A stretch of 64,000 nucleotides of DNA. It comes from Chaenocephalus aceratus. Lineage: Eukaryota; Chordata; Actinopteri; Perciformes; Channichthyidae. Location: the NCBI GenBank assembly GCA_023974075.1, contig CM043788.1:27191980-27255979 (forward strand). The letters are read 5' to 3'. A program made the translations under genes and the position numbers. Within the stretch, counting starts at the first letter, position 1. The number at the start of each line of letters is the position of its first letter. Below the pieces are notes generated by a model. It ran no database searches and was not told where the DNA came from. It was given only the letters and a program-made list of their open reading frames with translations. Shown here piece after piece: positions 1 through 34,850 of the stretch.

Positions 1-22792
<22,792 letters not shown>

Positions 22793-23548
22793 GGGTAATT
22801 CTGAGGAACAAATCTAGATTACAGGCTCGATAGGGTCACATCATTTGAGAAATGTCATACATAAAAATAGTTTTTGGCTTTTGTGAATATATTTCTATAT
22901 TATATATCTATACTATACTTTTCAGGTAGTTGAGTCATTGTTTAGTTTTCATTAAACCCTGTTCCTAGGAGTTCATTGAAGTTGCATCGTCTTTGCTCAC
23001 AGGAAGTAACAATGCTATAAAACATGAAGACTCATTAAATTCAGTTGAAATATTATAACATTACAATTCTACAGAAAAATTACATTTGCATACATTGCAT
23101 CAATAGTTTATTAAAGAATGGTTGTTTGCTTACTTTTTATGTAACCACTGTGGTTATTTGTTAACAATGTTTGTTGTTTATTTTTTACTTATACATCTAA
23201 TCCTTTCTGTACAAGCAAGCATAAAAAGCCTAATTAATTACACAACTGAGGCTCAGACTTTTACTGTTATTGGATGTATAATGTGTTGCCATGTTGTTAA
23301 AATACAAATGGTATGTTACATTTGTCGACAACTCTACCATGACTCAAAACATTTGTTCTAAATAAGTCAAATGTAGATTTATGGGGATTCCCGTTGTATC
23401 AGACAAACCATGTTGGCTGTGGCTGAATGAGAAGCACAGTATGTCAACTTAAAAATATCCTTATATAATATCCTGACACTTCTTGACACACAGCTTCTAC
23501 TTACAGATTTAATAGTAAACATTATATCAAGATATTTGTTACTTTTAC

Positions 23549-23690
23549 CTTTTACTTTGCACAGCAGAACTCCTCTTTGCGATCATTTGTTTCTGTGAAA
23601 CCAGGACTTTCGTTTTTGACTTCTGCGTTTCAGCTGTATGTGCTTGTGTTCACAGGAAGTTCAGGGTTTCCTGATTTAGACGAGCAGATG
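23549..23690 (-). promoter_or_regulatory. possible jak3 5' UTR exon and upstream region
   Basis: On the minus strand a candidate donor AAAAG|GTAAAA occurs at about 23,548, roughly 760 nt upstream of the jak3 start codon. An upstream non-coding exon is plausible, but there is no direct evidence. The transcription start is unknown. Confidence 0.25.
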
Positions 23691-24005
23691 CGTCTAAGGG
23701 CTATACACTTGTATAGCCCTTATTAAAAACATTCGTTCCTCAAGTTGTAAAAATGTGCTAATAACGTTATTCTGAGTTATTTCCTTCTGCATTATGAATG
23801 CGCATCTAACCCACGGGACCGCGCCGCCCGGCACGTTCATGTTACGTGTTCAGTACTACACTTCAGTTTTACCTTTACCCATGGATGCACAATAAGAACG
23901 GACCCATATCGCCTTACTGCCAGCCCACGGAGCTGTAATAATGGATATATTGCACATGTTTGCTGTAATTCGTCATTTGTAAAATATTATACTACAAATA
24001 CAAAT

Positions 24006-24656
24006 ATGACATGTGGGGTACCTCAAGGCTCCATCTTGGGGCCTCTTCTCTTTAACATCTACATGCTACCACTGGCTCAGATAATGAAAAACAACAAAAT
24101 AAGTTACCATAGCTATGCGGATGACACACACATTTACATGACAATTTCACCAGGAGACTATGCTCCAATTCAAACACTGAGTAAGTGCATTGAACAAATC
24201 AATGACTGGATGTGTCAGAACTTTCTCCAATTAAACAAAGATAAAACTGAGGTAATGGTTTTTGGAGCCAAGGCAGAACGTATAAAAGTTAGCGCTGAGC
24301 TTCAGTCTGCAATGTTCAAAACAACAGATAAAGCCAGAAATCTAGGTGTAGTCATGGACTCTGACCTGAGTTTCAACAGTCACATTAAAACAGTTACTAA
24401 ATCAGCCTACTATCACCTAAAGAATATATCTAGAATTAAAAGACTAATGTCACAGCAGGATTTGGAAAAACTTGTCCATGCTTTTATCTTCAGTAGACTG
24501 GACTACTGTAATGGTGTCTTTACAGGTCTCACTAAAAAATCTATTAGAAAGCTGCAGCTAATTCAGAACGCTGCTGCTCGAGTCCTCACTAACACTAAGA
24601 AAGTGGATCACATCTGTAAGGATTTGCAGTCAGGGGCGGCGCCAGGGGGTATCTAG
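24006..24656 (+). pseudogene. LINE reverse transcriptase C-terminal half
   Basis: This 216-codon frame opens in RT motif B (TCGVPQGSILGPLLFNIYML) with catalytic YADD at residues 37-40. It continues NFLQLNKDKTEVMVFG, RNLGVVMDSDLSFNSHIKTV and RLDYCNGVFTGLTKKSIRKL. Motif A and the endonuclease are missing. The frame is cut at 24,631 by a hAT element. Confidence 0.85.
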
Positions 24657-25721
24657 GAGTTGCTATAGCAACTCCAACAATTGGCCTAGCAACGGCTTAG
24701 CAACCCCATTGTTTTGATATAAATATGATACATTTTCGCGGGATCTATCAGGGGCGGGTCGTTGTAATTTACTGCGTGAACTGTTACTTGGCCAATTCTC
24801 AGTAGATCGAAAATGGAAACATTTCTCACAGTCACAAGTCAGCGTAAACGACCGCGTTCTCCAACGGAGCCGGTCCAGACGGACAACCCTGCTATCCACA
24901 AGGATCCCGATGTTCACTATGAAAACCGGGAGGATTTGGACCACGAAGAACAGGTGCCCCCGTGAAACTGACCCGCTGCACCCGCAGCAGCAGGACCAGC
25001 TAGCTGCTACCACGAGCTGCAGTGGAACTAGCTGCTCCTCTTGATTCACTGCCCTCATTTCCTCCACCCTGCTCTCTGCAGAGCTCCACTCCAGAATATA
25101 CAAATTCTGCGAGTCAGTGATTCTCAGACACAGCGTCTCACCCTTTGAGCATCTCGGCAGAAATGAGCAGTCACTCCTCTCAGTTACAAATGGTCATTTT
25201 AAATGATTCAAGAATGTGTTGTATTTTCCGACATGGCGCATTGTTCGAGGCGTGCTGACAGTGAGATCTAACACGGGGAATTGTGAATGAGGAGAAGAGA
25301 ACTGAGAATAATGAGGAGGAGGAGGAGGAGGAGGAGGAGGAGGAGGAGGAGGAGGAGGAGGAGGAGGAGGTGAGTCACAGAATGAGGCCAGAGAGGTGGA
25401 AAAGTTAGTTATTTAGGCAATGTTGTTGGTGGGAGTTAGGGAGAGACCGCCCCTTCCAGTTGTGTATGTGTGTGCGTTTTCCGGTGTGTGTAACGTGAAA
25501 GTCATGAGTGTTACACTATTGATTGGTTCTGTAAATAAAGAGAACGTTTTCGACATTGAAGGCTTGAGTGATCTTGAATAGCGGTGAACGCTACAATATG
25601 AACAGGCTCGTGCTTGGCCCACTGGTATTGTTTGTTTATTTTGAAAATTAACTAGCAACGCCGTGCTGTCATATAGCAACTGCTAAGCTACTGCAGCAAA
25701 AAGATCCTGGCGCCGCCCATG
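24631..25721 (+). mobile_element. non-autonomous hAT element inserted in the LINE
   Basis: An 8-bp duplication TTTGCAGT (24,623-24,630 and 25,722-25,729) flanks inverted ends CAGGGGCGGCGCCAGG and CCTGGCGCCGCCCATG, both diagnostic of hAT elements. At 24,813-24,965 the plus strand has METFLTVTSQRKRPRSPTEP followed by an acidic stretch, resembling the start of a zinc-finger hAT transposase. No catalytic domain is present. A (GAG)n run lies at about 25,315-25,371. Confidence 0.88.
25312..25371 (+). repeat. (GAG)n microsatellite
   Basis: About 19 uninterrupted GAG/AGG units inside the hAT element. Confidence 0.95.
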
Positions 25722-26818
25722 TTTGCAGTACTCCATTCCTTCTGCTTCCCTTTTTGTTTGTTGTCTGTCTGTGTCTCCCGGGCTGGGCGTGGCTGACCTA
25801 CTTCTGGTTCCTGCCAATTCATCTCCGCAGCTGCTTCTCATTCATCCTGATCATCTACTCATCCACACCTGCTTATTAACCCGGTCTCCTCATCCAGTCT
25901 TCACCAGTTCGTCGTCAAGATTACACTGGTAAACGTATTGCTTTCTAGCTTAGCCTGACACAACTCTGGAATCAGTTTTTGTCTTACCTGTTTGTCTCTC
26001 TATCCAGAACCCATCATCACCTCCTCCGCTAGCCACGTCCAGCCACTTCTTCGTCGGATTCATCCGCTCTCCACGCTACCTGCTCCAGCCTGCTCGCTCC
26101 CCTCGGCTCTGAAACCCCTGCTCGCCACACTCCAGTCTGGTAGGACAAACTCTAACTCCAACTCCAAACTACTCGCTCTCGGGAGCGTACAGACTCAGGC
26201 TCAAGCCACCTTGAGCGTTGAGCTCCAAATATCTGGAACAAACTCCCAGAAAACTGCAGGTCCGCTGCAACTCTTACTACTTTTAAATCCAGACTAAAGA
26301 CTTTTCTTTTTGTCGCTGCTTTTAATTGAACTATTCACATCTTAAACTGCACTGTAACTTTTATCCATGTATTTTTTATTTTAATGTTTCTTTTCTTTTT
26401 AATGACTGATTTTAAATGCCATTTTCTTAATGTCTTTTGTTTTTTGTAAAGCACTTTGAATTGCCTTGTGTTGAAAGGTGTTATATAAATAAACTTGCCT
26501 TGCCTTACATGGGCTGTATGATGTAAATCTTGTATTAAATAAAGTTAATATTACCGATGTAGATTAACGTCCCTGTAGCTTCTTATTGCACTTGCAATAT
26601 ACCATTAAAAGGAGTTGAACGTTGCTGTTTGCTATTACTATAATACCACGCAGGGATAAGCAAGAGTTTACAACCTTTGCATGTGGGCACAACACGTTTT
26701 GACCCAGATGAATTAGCTATACCATATGATATCGCCCGAGAAAGTCTTCATACTTATACATTTATAAATAAAGATATATGTGTCAAAGCTCTAATCAAAC
26801 TAACAGTTGTATTAATGT

Positions 26819-27130
26819 AACAGCACCGCGCGTTCTGGATTGTTATGATGGATTTGATATTAACGAATAACGAGGCGGCAGTTAGCAGCTAGCGGCTAGC
26901 TAGCTAGCTAGCGGCTAGCTAGCTAGCGGCTAGCTAGTGTAACGTCCGAGCCATTAGTAATTATCCTAGTTTATCCTAGTAATTATTCTAGTTTATCAGC
27001 CTGCGAGCCTACATTATGTTAGCATAATTACTAATGGCTCGGACGTTACACTACTACACTGCTAACTGCCGCCTCGTTATTTGTTAATATCAAATCCATC
27101 ATAACAATCCAGAACGTGCGGTGCTGTTAC
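26819..27130. repeat. long inverted repeat with TAGC-rich centre
   Basis: The left arm from 26,819 (GATGGATTTGATATTAACGA, AACGAGGCGGCAGTTAGCAG) is mirrored in the right arm ending at 27,130. Tandem GCTAGCTAGC/GCGGCTAGC units lie in the left arm, and GTGTAACGTCCGAGCCATTA is mirrored at 27,035. It behaves as a fold-back insertion within the dispersed repeat. Confidence 0.8.
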
Positions 27131-28019
27131 GTGTACACAAATTGACGTGCTTGATGTGAACGAGCCTTTTGGGGGGCGTGGTTAAAGTTGCGCATGCTCT
27201 TTGAGCGCACATACGGGTACTTCTCAGGCATGCTGGGTAATCTGTGACGTTTCACTCTCTCAAAAGTTGGGCCATTTTGTCATCCATGCGCCAATGAGCA
27301 ACTCTCATAGGAATGAATGAGGCCCCGCCTTCCACGCTGTATCCAGTTCTTATTATACATCCATGATGTGGGCATGTTACGCGCCAGTTGAATAAAGATG
27401 GACACTCGGAATGAGAGAAGTCCGCTTCATCTGTTTATGTAGACACTTACATGTCCATAGAACAGAATATTACAGATATAAAAGAAAGTAAAGCCTGACT
27501 CCTACTGGCGGCTGGTTAAATGACTCCTCGTCCCTGAGTACACTCACCATCTTTCAGCAGGAAAGGAGAGAGGGAATCCTTGTCCGGTGTTCCGGATTAA
27601 CGATCAACTGGTTTACAGAGGTGGGGGGCGTGGCCTTCGACTGAAATACACATTTTGATCGCTTCTTCTGTCGTTTACATAAATAGTATAATATAGTATA
27701 ATAGTATATTTGGCTCGGTAGGAAGACTTTGATGCACATTCAGTACCAGTGTGTGAGGTTGTGGTTACGATGGAGATATCCGGACGGAATAGCGAGGACT
27801 ACAAAAAGAAAAACGAGTTGACATGGGGATGTCTGTTCAAAACATTGCGAACTCCAATAAATCATAACCAGCTATTGTTGCCAGACTTATCACTGAATAT
27901 CGTTCCTAATGTGATACCAAGTCCATCTGAGACCGGTGTACACCTTCAGACAGCCTCCCAGTGAAGCGTACGTTGTTTACTCAGAGTTTGAAAGCAGCGT
28001 GGAGAAGTCTTCAGCTGTG

Positions 28020-28140
28020 GTAAACTGTGATCCTCTCAGGTAAACTGCGATCCGCCCAGGGTCAACTGGGATCCACCCAGGGAAAAATGGGATCCGCCCA
28101 GGTTAAACCGTGATCCACCCAGGTTAAACTGTGTTAAGAT
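28020..28140 (+). repeat. tandem 22-25 bp repeat (GTAAACTGTGATCC type)
   Basis: About five or six variants of TTAAACTGTGATCCACCCAG follow each other. A shorter inverted copy with two units and the same flanks (CTGTGGCTATCTACCAGCG) lies at about 38,570-38,650. Confidence 0.8.
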
Positions 28141-28539
28141 TTCTGTGGCTATCTACCAGCGATCATGTTTAATATGAAAGACTACACACACATTTATCCC
28201 TTGTAAAAACGGTATTCTGCAGCACTCCAGATAGGATGTGACTGTTAACTCGTTTTGCAAAGCAGCAGAAATGTCATTGCTGCATGTGCAGGGATATTTA
28301 GATTTTAAAATACTGATGGGTTATTAATGTTGGTCTCGGCAAACAATATTAGGAATCCTCTATTCAAACATAATATTCAGTGTCCATCGACATGAAAATA
28401 ACAAGAGTTCATGCTGGACTCAAACCCGAGTCCCAACAGAACAAATCACTCAAGCCTAGCCTATGAGTGCACCACGGATCAACACGACGTACTAGACCAC
28501 CACACTTCAAATTCTTACATTAACCTTGTTAAAAAGGGG

Positions 28540-28790
28540 CCTTTTATTGTGGCCAGCCTAAGGCACACCTGTGCAATAATCATGCTGTCTAATCAGCATC
28601 TTGATATGCCACACCTGTGAGGTGGGATGGATTATCTCGGCAAAGGAGAAGTGCTCACTATCACAGATTGTTTCAGATTTGTGAACAATATTTGAGATAA
28701 ATGGTAAATTTATCTTTGAGTTCATCTCATGAAAAATGGGAGCAAAAACAAAAGTGTTGCATTTATATTTTTCTTCAGTGTATTATAGTA
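28540..28790 (-). mobile_element. terminal part of a DNA transposon
   Basis: From its end (about 28,790) inward on the minus strand it reads GAAAAATATAAATGCAACAC then TTTTGTTTTTGCTCCCATTT, and later AGGTGTGGCATATCAAGATG. This is a terminal sequence I recognise as recurrent in fish and amphibian genomes, but I cannot assign it to a superfamily from memory. Confidence 0.45.
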
Positions 28791-30002
28791 GGCATTTGCT
28801 TATAAATAGTATATACTGACTGAGGTCTGTATCAAGCCTCATTAAGACCCACCGAGAACAGGTATCCTAGTTTATCAGCCTGCGAGCCTACATTATGTTG
28901 TGATAAGTGTTAAGTTGACATATAGGCTAAATGTGTTCTCGTCGGTTCGAGTGCACACTTAAAGTTCCAATCTGCAAATCAGGCCATGTGTTTCGATATA
29001 TATATATATATAATTGCCATTCAACATTATGCTATACAATATAATATTTAGCCTCACAATATAGACATTTTTAAACGCTTACTTTCTAAATAGGCCCCCA
29101 TTTCCTGTTGCTATGTCTGCTAATGCAGTAGCTGATGTAAACCTGGACCAAAGCTGTTGCGCTAGAAACAGAATGCAAAGATAAGGTTTATATTCTAGCA
29201 ATACTGCCTGTCTTTTCTGTCTTGCGACAGACCAAAATAATATCAAATCGACTCGACATCCTGTTATTAACGATATACAGTAAGAAGCAAATGTAAGACT
29301 GACAACAACAATAAAGGATTTATTGACGTGAGTGTTTTGCTGCAAAGTTACAAGGGATAGACGTGTGTGCAGTCCAGGCCCGGCTCCAGGATGAAATGAC
29401 TGAGGGGGCTGTTAAAAAATCCGAGGGGGCGATTTTTTTTTTCACAACAACGAAAAATACTGGCAATGTAATGAATTGACACACCAAGCTTTTTTCCTTC
29501 TCACTGCTCTACAATCTCTTTGCTTCTTTATTTTTATTCTGGATTTACCCCTCTCATTCTTTAATAATAGATAATATCAGATGGCTGCACTTTGGTTAAC
29601 AGACTAACATTGATTTCCTCAATTTATAAATTGACAGGCTCTGTAATTATACCATAACCTTTTCTCCTCTATCCCTTAACTCGTCTTCCTATACAGATTT
29701 ACTTTACCTCTAGTCAGGTCAGGATTAAAGAAACATTAATCTGGTTGATTTTTTATTTTCAGGATTGAATGTTGAAATCAAGGCCTAACACCTGGCATTT
29801 CATAAGAAAGTGACTAATATATAAACCAAATGTAATATTGGATCAAATACTACACCAAATGGACAGACACAGATTAAAAATAAAAATAAAGTCCCCTGGT
29901 TTGTCTCTAGAGTCTAACTGCCATGAGAAAAATCCAATCAATGTTCCAAAATCCGTCACTAGATGTCGCTCATTGTACCAATACGGTTTATATAATGCAC
30001 AA
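28791..30002. other. AT-rich intergenic sequence
   Basis: No gene seen. A short (TA)n run lies at about 28,996. A hAT-like end, CAGGCCCGGCTCCAGG, at about 29,375 is followed by GAGGGGGC-rich sequence. A 33-bp stretch at 28,867-28,899 duplicates 26,988-27,020. Confidence 0.4.
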
Positions 30003-30509
30003 TGTTAGAGAATATTTCTTCTCTCTCCCTAAGTGTCAAATGATAATTCTTCCTTACTCCTAAGATATTTAACCTTAATTGCCTGTTGACGTTTACGACC
30101 AAACCCTGGCTCTGTTATCTCTCTCTCCAGCTATCTTGATAAACCAGTTCAACTCTCGGTCACAAAATGATTTACGGCTGTGGGAACGCTGGCTTCTAAA
30201 CACCACTGACAAGTGATTGAGTATTTCTAGTTGGGAGATAATCTCCTCTAGCTCCACAGATGTTTACACCTCCCCCAATAGGCTGATTAACTCTCTGTAA
30301 ACTAGTTAAAAGGGCTATCGAGAAATAGTCTGATCAGAATTGACATGACAACCCACCCGTGCAGTCAGAACCTTTTGCTGCTGTGACTTGTGATATGAAT
30401 TCTCCGGCCGTTTGACTTGTAATAAAATACCAGTGTTTGACATCAAAGCTCCAACTCCTCGTGTCTCTCTGAGTCCTGACTCTCCATTGCTGCAGAAGTT
30501 TCCCTTACA
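30003..30509 (+). repeat. 5' long terminal repeat
   Basis: Starts TGTTAGAGAATATTTC and ends AAGTTTCCCTTACA. It contains AATAAA at about 30,420. It differs from the 3' copy mainly by lacking about 16 bp around 30,127. Confidence 0.85.
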
Positions 30510-30535
30510 AATTGGCGTTGTCGGCAGGATACCAA
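30510..30535 (+). other. putative primer-binding site
   Basis: ATTGGCGTTGTCGGCAGGAT begins one base after the 5' LTR, the usual place for a tRNA primer-binding site. I cannot name the tRNA with confidence. Confidence 0.5.
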
Positions 30536-32944
30536 TACATCTTCAGAACTGGTAAGTGTAATTTCAAATCTACATTTGGACATTGCCTTACTAGAATCTG
30601 TGATTGACGGTATCCTAAAATTACCTGTGAAACTGAGCGGTTGTGTTTCGTATTTTGGTTAATGAACATTTAGCTGATTGTCTCTGTGTAGCTGCTTGGA
30701 ACGGAAGTACCATACAAGCATGCACAGCTTATGTTCAGAGTAACCTTTAAGAAATACATCAGTAAAGTGGAGCTTCTGTATGAAAGCAATGTAAAGATTT
30801 GTATTGGACAAATCGCCAAATTCTGGGGGTTTCAGCGGCCAACACAGCAGTTAAAAATAAGCAGCCCGAGATATTTCCCCCCCATTGCCTCTGTGAACAC
30901 GGCTCTAGCAGCAGCCGCGGGGGTGTGTGTAAATATCCCCCCGTTGTTGGGTGGTTGCAGCCGTGCAGCTGAGAGGAAGAAAGTCACAGCTTTTTGTCTA
31001 TATCTTTAACTCACACCACCGCCGTCTCTATTAAAAACGAGATGGTCTAAAAGCACTCGTTGTTTGTGACCGTCTTCTACATTGCTGGCAAGGCTGGGGC
31101 AGCGCGAGGTGCGTGCATCACCCGATGCGCCACAGCTCTCTACTCTGCTGGAGGAACATTTCCTACGTTGCTTGGAAGCGTTCCCTACGTTGCTGGACCA
31201 GCTTGTGGCGGTCCGGGGTGCATACATAAAATGATAGGCTAATTGATCACGGGTAGGCAGTGGCAAAACTGTGTAGAACAAAACTGTGTTTCATCGTTGT
31301 GATGAACTCGATGGCGGGTGTATAGGCTGGTCATGTAGGACTACAGTTAACTGTGCTGTTGTTGGAGAGAAAGGGTAGAGGAAAAAAGTCTATGTTCTCC
31401 TGGTCGGGGATCATAGCGCCACTAGAATAGAGTAGTGGTGTCGCAAGAGGATAAGCTAGTTATCGCTTTTGGACGGTCTTCAGGCACGATCTTAGCACTT
31501 GTACAAGGGTGGATGCGCGAGTAGGTGCTCCATTTCTATAATTCCCTACCCCCTCTGAAACCTCTTCATTCGGACTAAATTGAGCTGGATGAACTTTGCT
31601 GTCGCGCTGGTGTTTATTGCGAGTTCATGTTTGTTTGTCTAATTGTTTGTATGGGGGTTTGTCTACCCGCCGTCTTGTGTATGCTTTGTAACAACTAATA
31701 ATGAATCAGTCCATAGCCAGGGTAAAATGAACTAAACTTTAGTTATCTCACCAAAAGTAAATGACTTGAGAAAAATAAATAATGTAAAGATGTAAAGCAA
31801 AATTATATATTATAGTATAAATGTGCTGCAAATGTGCTGCAAAATGAAAATAAATAGCAAAAGAGTGTTTTTATGTCCTGCATCTGAGTGTGCAGAGGAA
31901 AATGTGGACAAGAAGCACACTGTTCAAGGTGTGCGCTGTAGGTGTAAGAAGAAAATAAGATGATATTGCTTTAACAATACATTTTAAATTGTATTGCTGG
32001 TATGTTAAGATATCTTTGTGAACTTGTATACACCCTATGCCCGTCTTACACCCTGAGACCCTCAGAGGCATCACTGCTGGTCGTAAATACCTGCCTGAGG
32101 AGATCAGGGTTGCAAAAAATCTGTCTGCTCAATTAGGTCAATGTTGTATTATTTGTTTCATTTATTCTTAATCTATGTATTGTATGGTAATAATGAATAA
32201 AAAACGTAATGTATTGAACACATTCCGAAACAAAGCAGATAAGACAGAACTAGACTCAGACATAATACTAATTGTTGTTGAAACCTTTTGCGCTGTTGAT
32301 GCAAAATGGAAACTTTGTTGATTGTCTATTCCAACTGGCCACTGGAATCAGATAATTGATATAAGTTGAAGTTCAATTACAGTTTTTAAATATAGTTTAA
32401 CATTCTTTATTAAACTGTTTCAAATTATTTCTCGTACAATTGGTCTACAGACATTACTACAATTCTAATAGTTGTTAAACTACTGAGCTTATGAACAATA
32501 GAGTAAAGGTCGCTGGTTAAGCCAGGATCAATATATTTGTTGAGGTTTTTATTGTGTGCATAATAAATGTGTTAAATGAATTGAGCAATTTTTTTAAAGG
32601 AGTATAATGTTGCAATCTCTTTAAGATAAGTAATTGCAGTTCCAAGATAGATGTTGTTTTCCCTGGGCCTCTCCTTCACAAGCCCACACAATAAATCATG
32701 AGACTTCCAAATCCTAACAGACAGAGATTAGTATCACTTTGACAGAGATCAGTATCACAAATCCATGACGGGGTTCTACTTGGCCCAATTTAAATACCAT
32801 AAAGAGAGTATTCACCCAGCTGTTTTGATTTCTGAAGAATAAAATAAAAAATCCAGTCTAGTTTCCTTCAAGTTCAGTCTAAGCTAGGAATTGTTTCTCA
32901 TAAACATTCTCACTGCTGGTTTTAAACCTTGGGCAGACAAGCTG

Positions 32945-32996
32945 CTCACACACACACCCACGCACACACACATGCACACACCCCCCCACACACACC

Positions 32997-33042
<46 letters not shown>
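32945..33042. repeat. (CA)n microsatellite
   Basis: Dinucleotide run, interrupted at its left end by CCC-containing variants. Confidence 0.95.
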
Positions 33043-33045
<3 letters not shown>

Positions 33046-34479
33046 TGGATGAGTATTTGCCTTATCCACTTTGTACATTGTTGCCTTCTTTAGAGTTATT
33101 AGTAATTCAAGATTAATTATTGAATTAAATGTGCTACATAAGATAAAATACTGAAGCTTTGACTTGATCATTTCGTACACAACATTAGACCTTGTCCTCT
33201 CATCTCTACTAGAATAAGATACGTGTTCATGTTTGGGTGTTTTAACACTCCTGTAATGCACCTAGTCTTGTTATCCTTTTCATTACAGAGCTGTGAAAAT
33301 GGTGTATTGATTAGATTCTGATCCGTGCAAGTCCAATTTTAACTGACTTTAGTTCTAATGTTAATGTTAATTTGATTTCAACCCATAAGTAATTATTTAA
33401 ATTACCTCAACATTTCACATGATGGATTAGTGTTCCACATTTTTCCCACTAATTTGTTTTATGATTAAGCCAATGGTAAAGAGAGACATTGATGACCCTG
33501 TGTCCTTTTTGTTAGTACGTAGTTCCATTTTGTCTATGTCCTTGGACGGCTTCATTAAGAGTCACCCAGTTCTGCCCTGCTACAGTCCGGCTGAGTGCAG
33601 TCACAGAGATGCTATGGCTGCTCTACAGGACATTAATGGTCTGGTCCGAGAGAATGACGCTCCTCAAACTGAACATTACAGCCGTTGATACTGTCTCACG
33701 TGGGTCTGCTCCCCCCCACAGAGCCATGAACTGAAAGCTTGACATCTGCTTTGAACACTTGGAAGCCTCCCTGTCACACCAGCACCAACCCTTGGGTCAG
33801 TCAGATGAGACTAACGGCTTCACTTAGGGCATTTGGGTCAGAAATATGACTCTCGTTACCACAGAGTGGGTTGTTTGTTTTTTTAAGGCTATTCATACTG
33901 CTATGCAGAGGATGCCTGTAAGTTGGCAAGCTGTTAAAAGCCCCTACTATTTTTAGTATAGGCCTAATGTCAGGGGCATCTTACTGTCTAATTCTGCATG
34001 TATTCACATTATATGGACCATGTTTCCACCTGGTAAAACTAGAGGCTGCACGAAACTCAGGCTACAATACAACCATTCTGTTCTGCTCTAACGATTCAAT
34101 TTATAGATTCTACATCAAAACAGTTTGTTTTTATTGTTTCCAATGATAACGTCACCTTAAGTGGAGGAATGCAAACCTGTTTTCAAATGTAAGGTTTTGA
34201 ATTTGTTTGACATTTCTCAGTAATGACACCTTCAGACGCCCACTATCATTCATGCTATGCCTTCAGTGGTAACTCAGATGTTAAGGGGGTTGAAGCTTTT
34301 CCTCCTGCATCGGCTATGCTTTGTTTTTTTTAACAAAGGTATGCATGTCCTGCATAATATATGTTTCTCACAATTGTTTTTTGTGAGCTGCGCACAGGTG
34401 ACACCGAGTCTTCTCGAGTAATGGATTATGATCGATACCATGCTTACATGGACTCGTATGTTTTATTTGATATCTAACA

Positions 34480-34850
34480 GAAGTGAGAGAAGAAAGAGAT
34501 GGGAAAGTGAGAAGAAAGATGGGAAAGTGAGATGAGAAAGAGATGGGAAAGTGAGAGAAGAAAGACATGGGAAAGTGAGAAGAGAAAGAGATGGGGAAGT
34601 GAGGAAAGAGGGAGATGAGGATGAGAGAGAGATGAGGAAGAGAGAGGGATGAGGAAGAGAGAATAGAGAGAGATGTGAGAGATGAGAATAGAGATAAGAG
34701 TAAAGATGGAGATGAGGATGAGAGAGAGATGAGGATGAGAGAGAGATGAGGAAGAGAGAGGGATGAGGAAGAGAAAATAGAGAGAGATGTGGAAGAGAGA
34801 ATTGAGAGAAGAGGGAAGAGAGGGATAGGAAAGAGAGAAGAGATATTTGC
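34480..34850 (+). repeat. purine-rich low-complexity block
   Basis: About 370 nt of almost pure A/G on the plus strand, built from degenerate GAGAAAGAGATGGGAAAGT and GATGAGGATGAGAGAGA units. Confidence 0.9.

Larger units (their letters stand above)
23993..26508 (+). mobile_element. CR1/L2/Rex-group LINE, 5'-truncated, containing a hAT insertion
   Basis: The 5' part (to 24,630) encodes the second half of an RT. The 3' part (from 25,730) contains LWNSLPD-like C-terminal remnants (around 26,230) and ends GTAAAGCACTTTGAATTGCC followed by ATAAACTTGCCTTGCCTT, a common fish LINE tail. It is inserted in a dispersed repeat whose uninterrupted version is at about 48,480. Confidence 0.75.
23712..27362. 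repeat. dispersed repeat, copy 1, interrupted
   Basis: Segments 23,712-23,992, 26,509-26,596 and 27,050-27,362 are colinear with the copy at 48,203-49,852. The first break holds a LINE. Removing it gives the arrangement seen at 48,480. No coding potential is evident, and the family is unknown to me. Confidence 0.75.

Noticed and set aside
28020..28140. Regularly spaced repeats considered as a CRISPR array.
   Set aside because: Units are contiguous and degenerate without unique spacers, and the genome is vertebrate.
28405..28470. A tRNA-like stretch (CTGGACTCAAACCCGAGTCC) considered as a tRNA or SINE head.
   Set aside because: I could not fold a cloverleaf or find both A and B boxes at proper spacing.
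32884..33261. Frame with a Cys-Val repeat.
   Set aside because: Produced by the (CA)n microsatellite.
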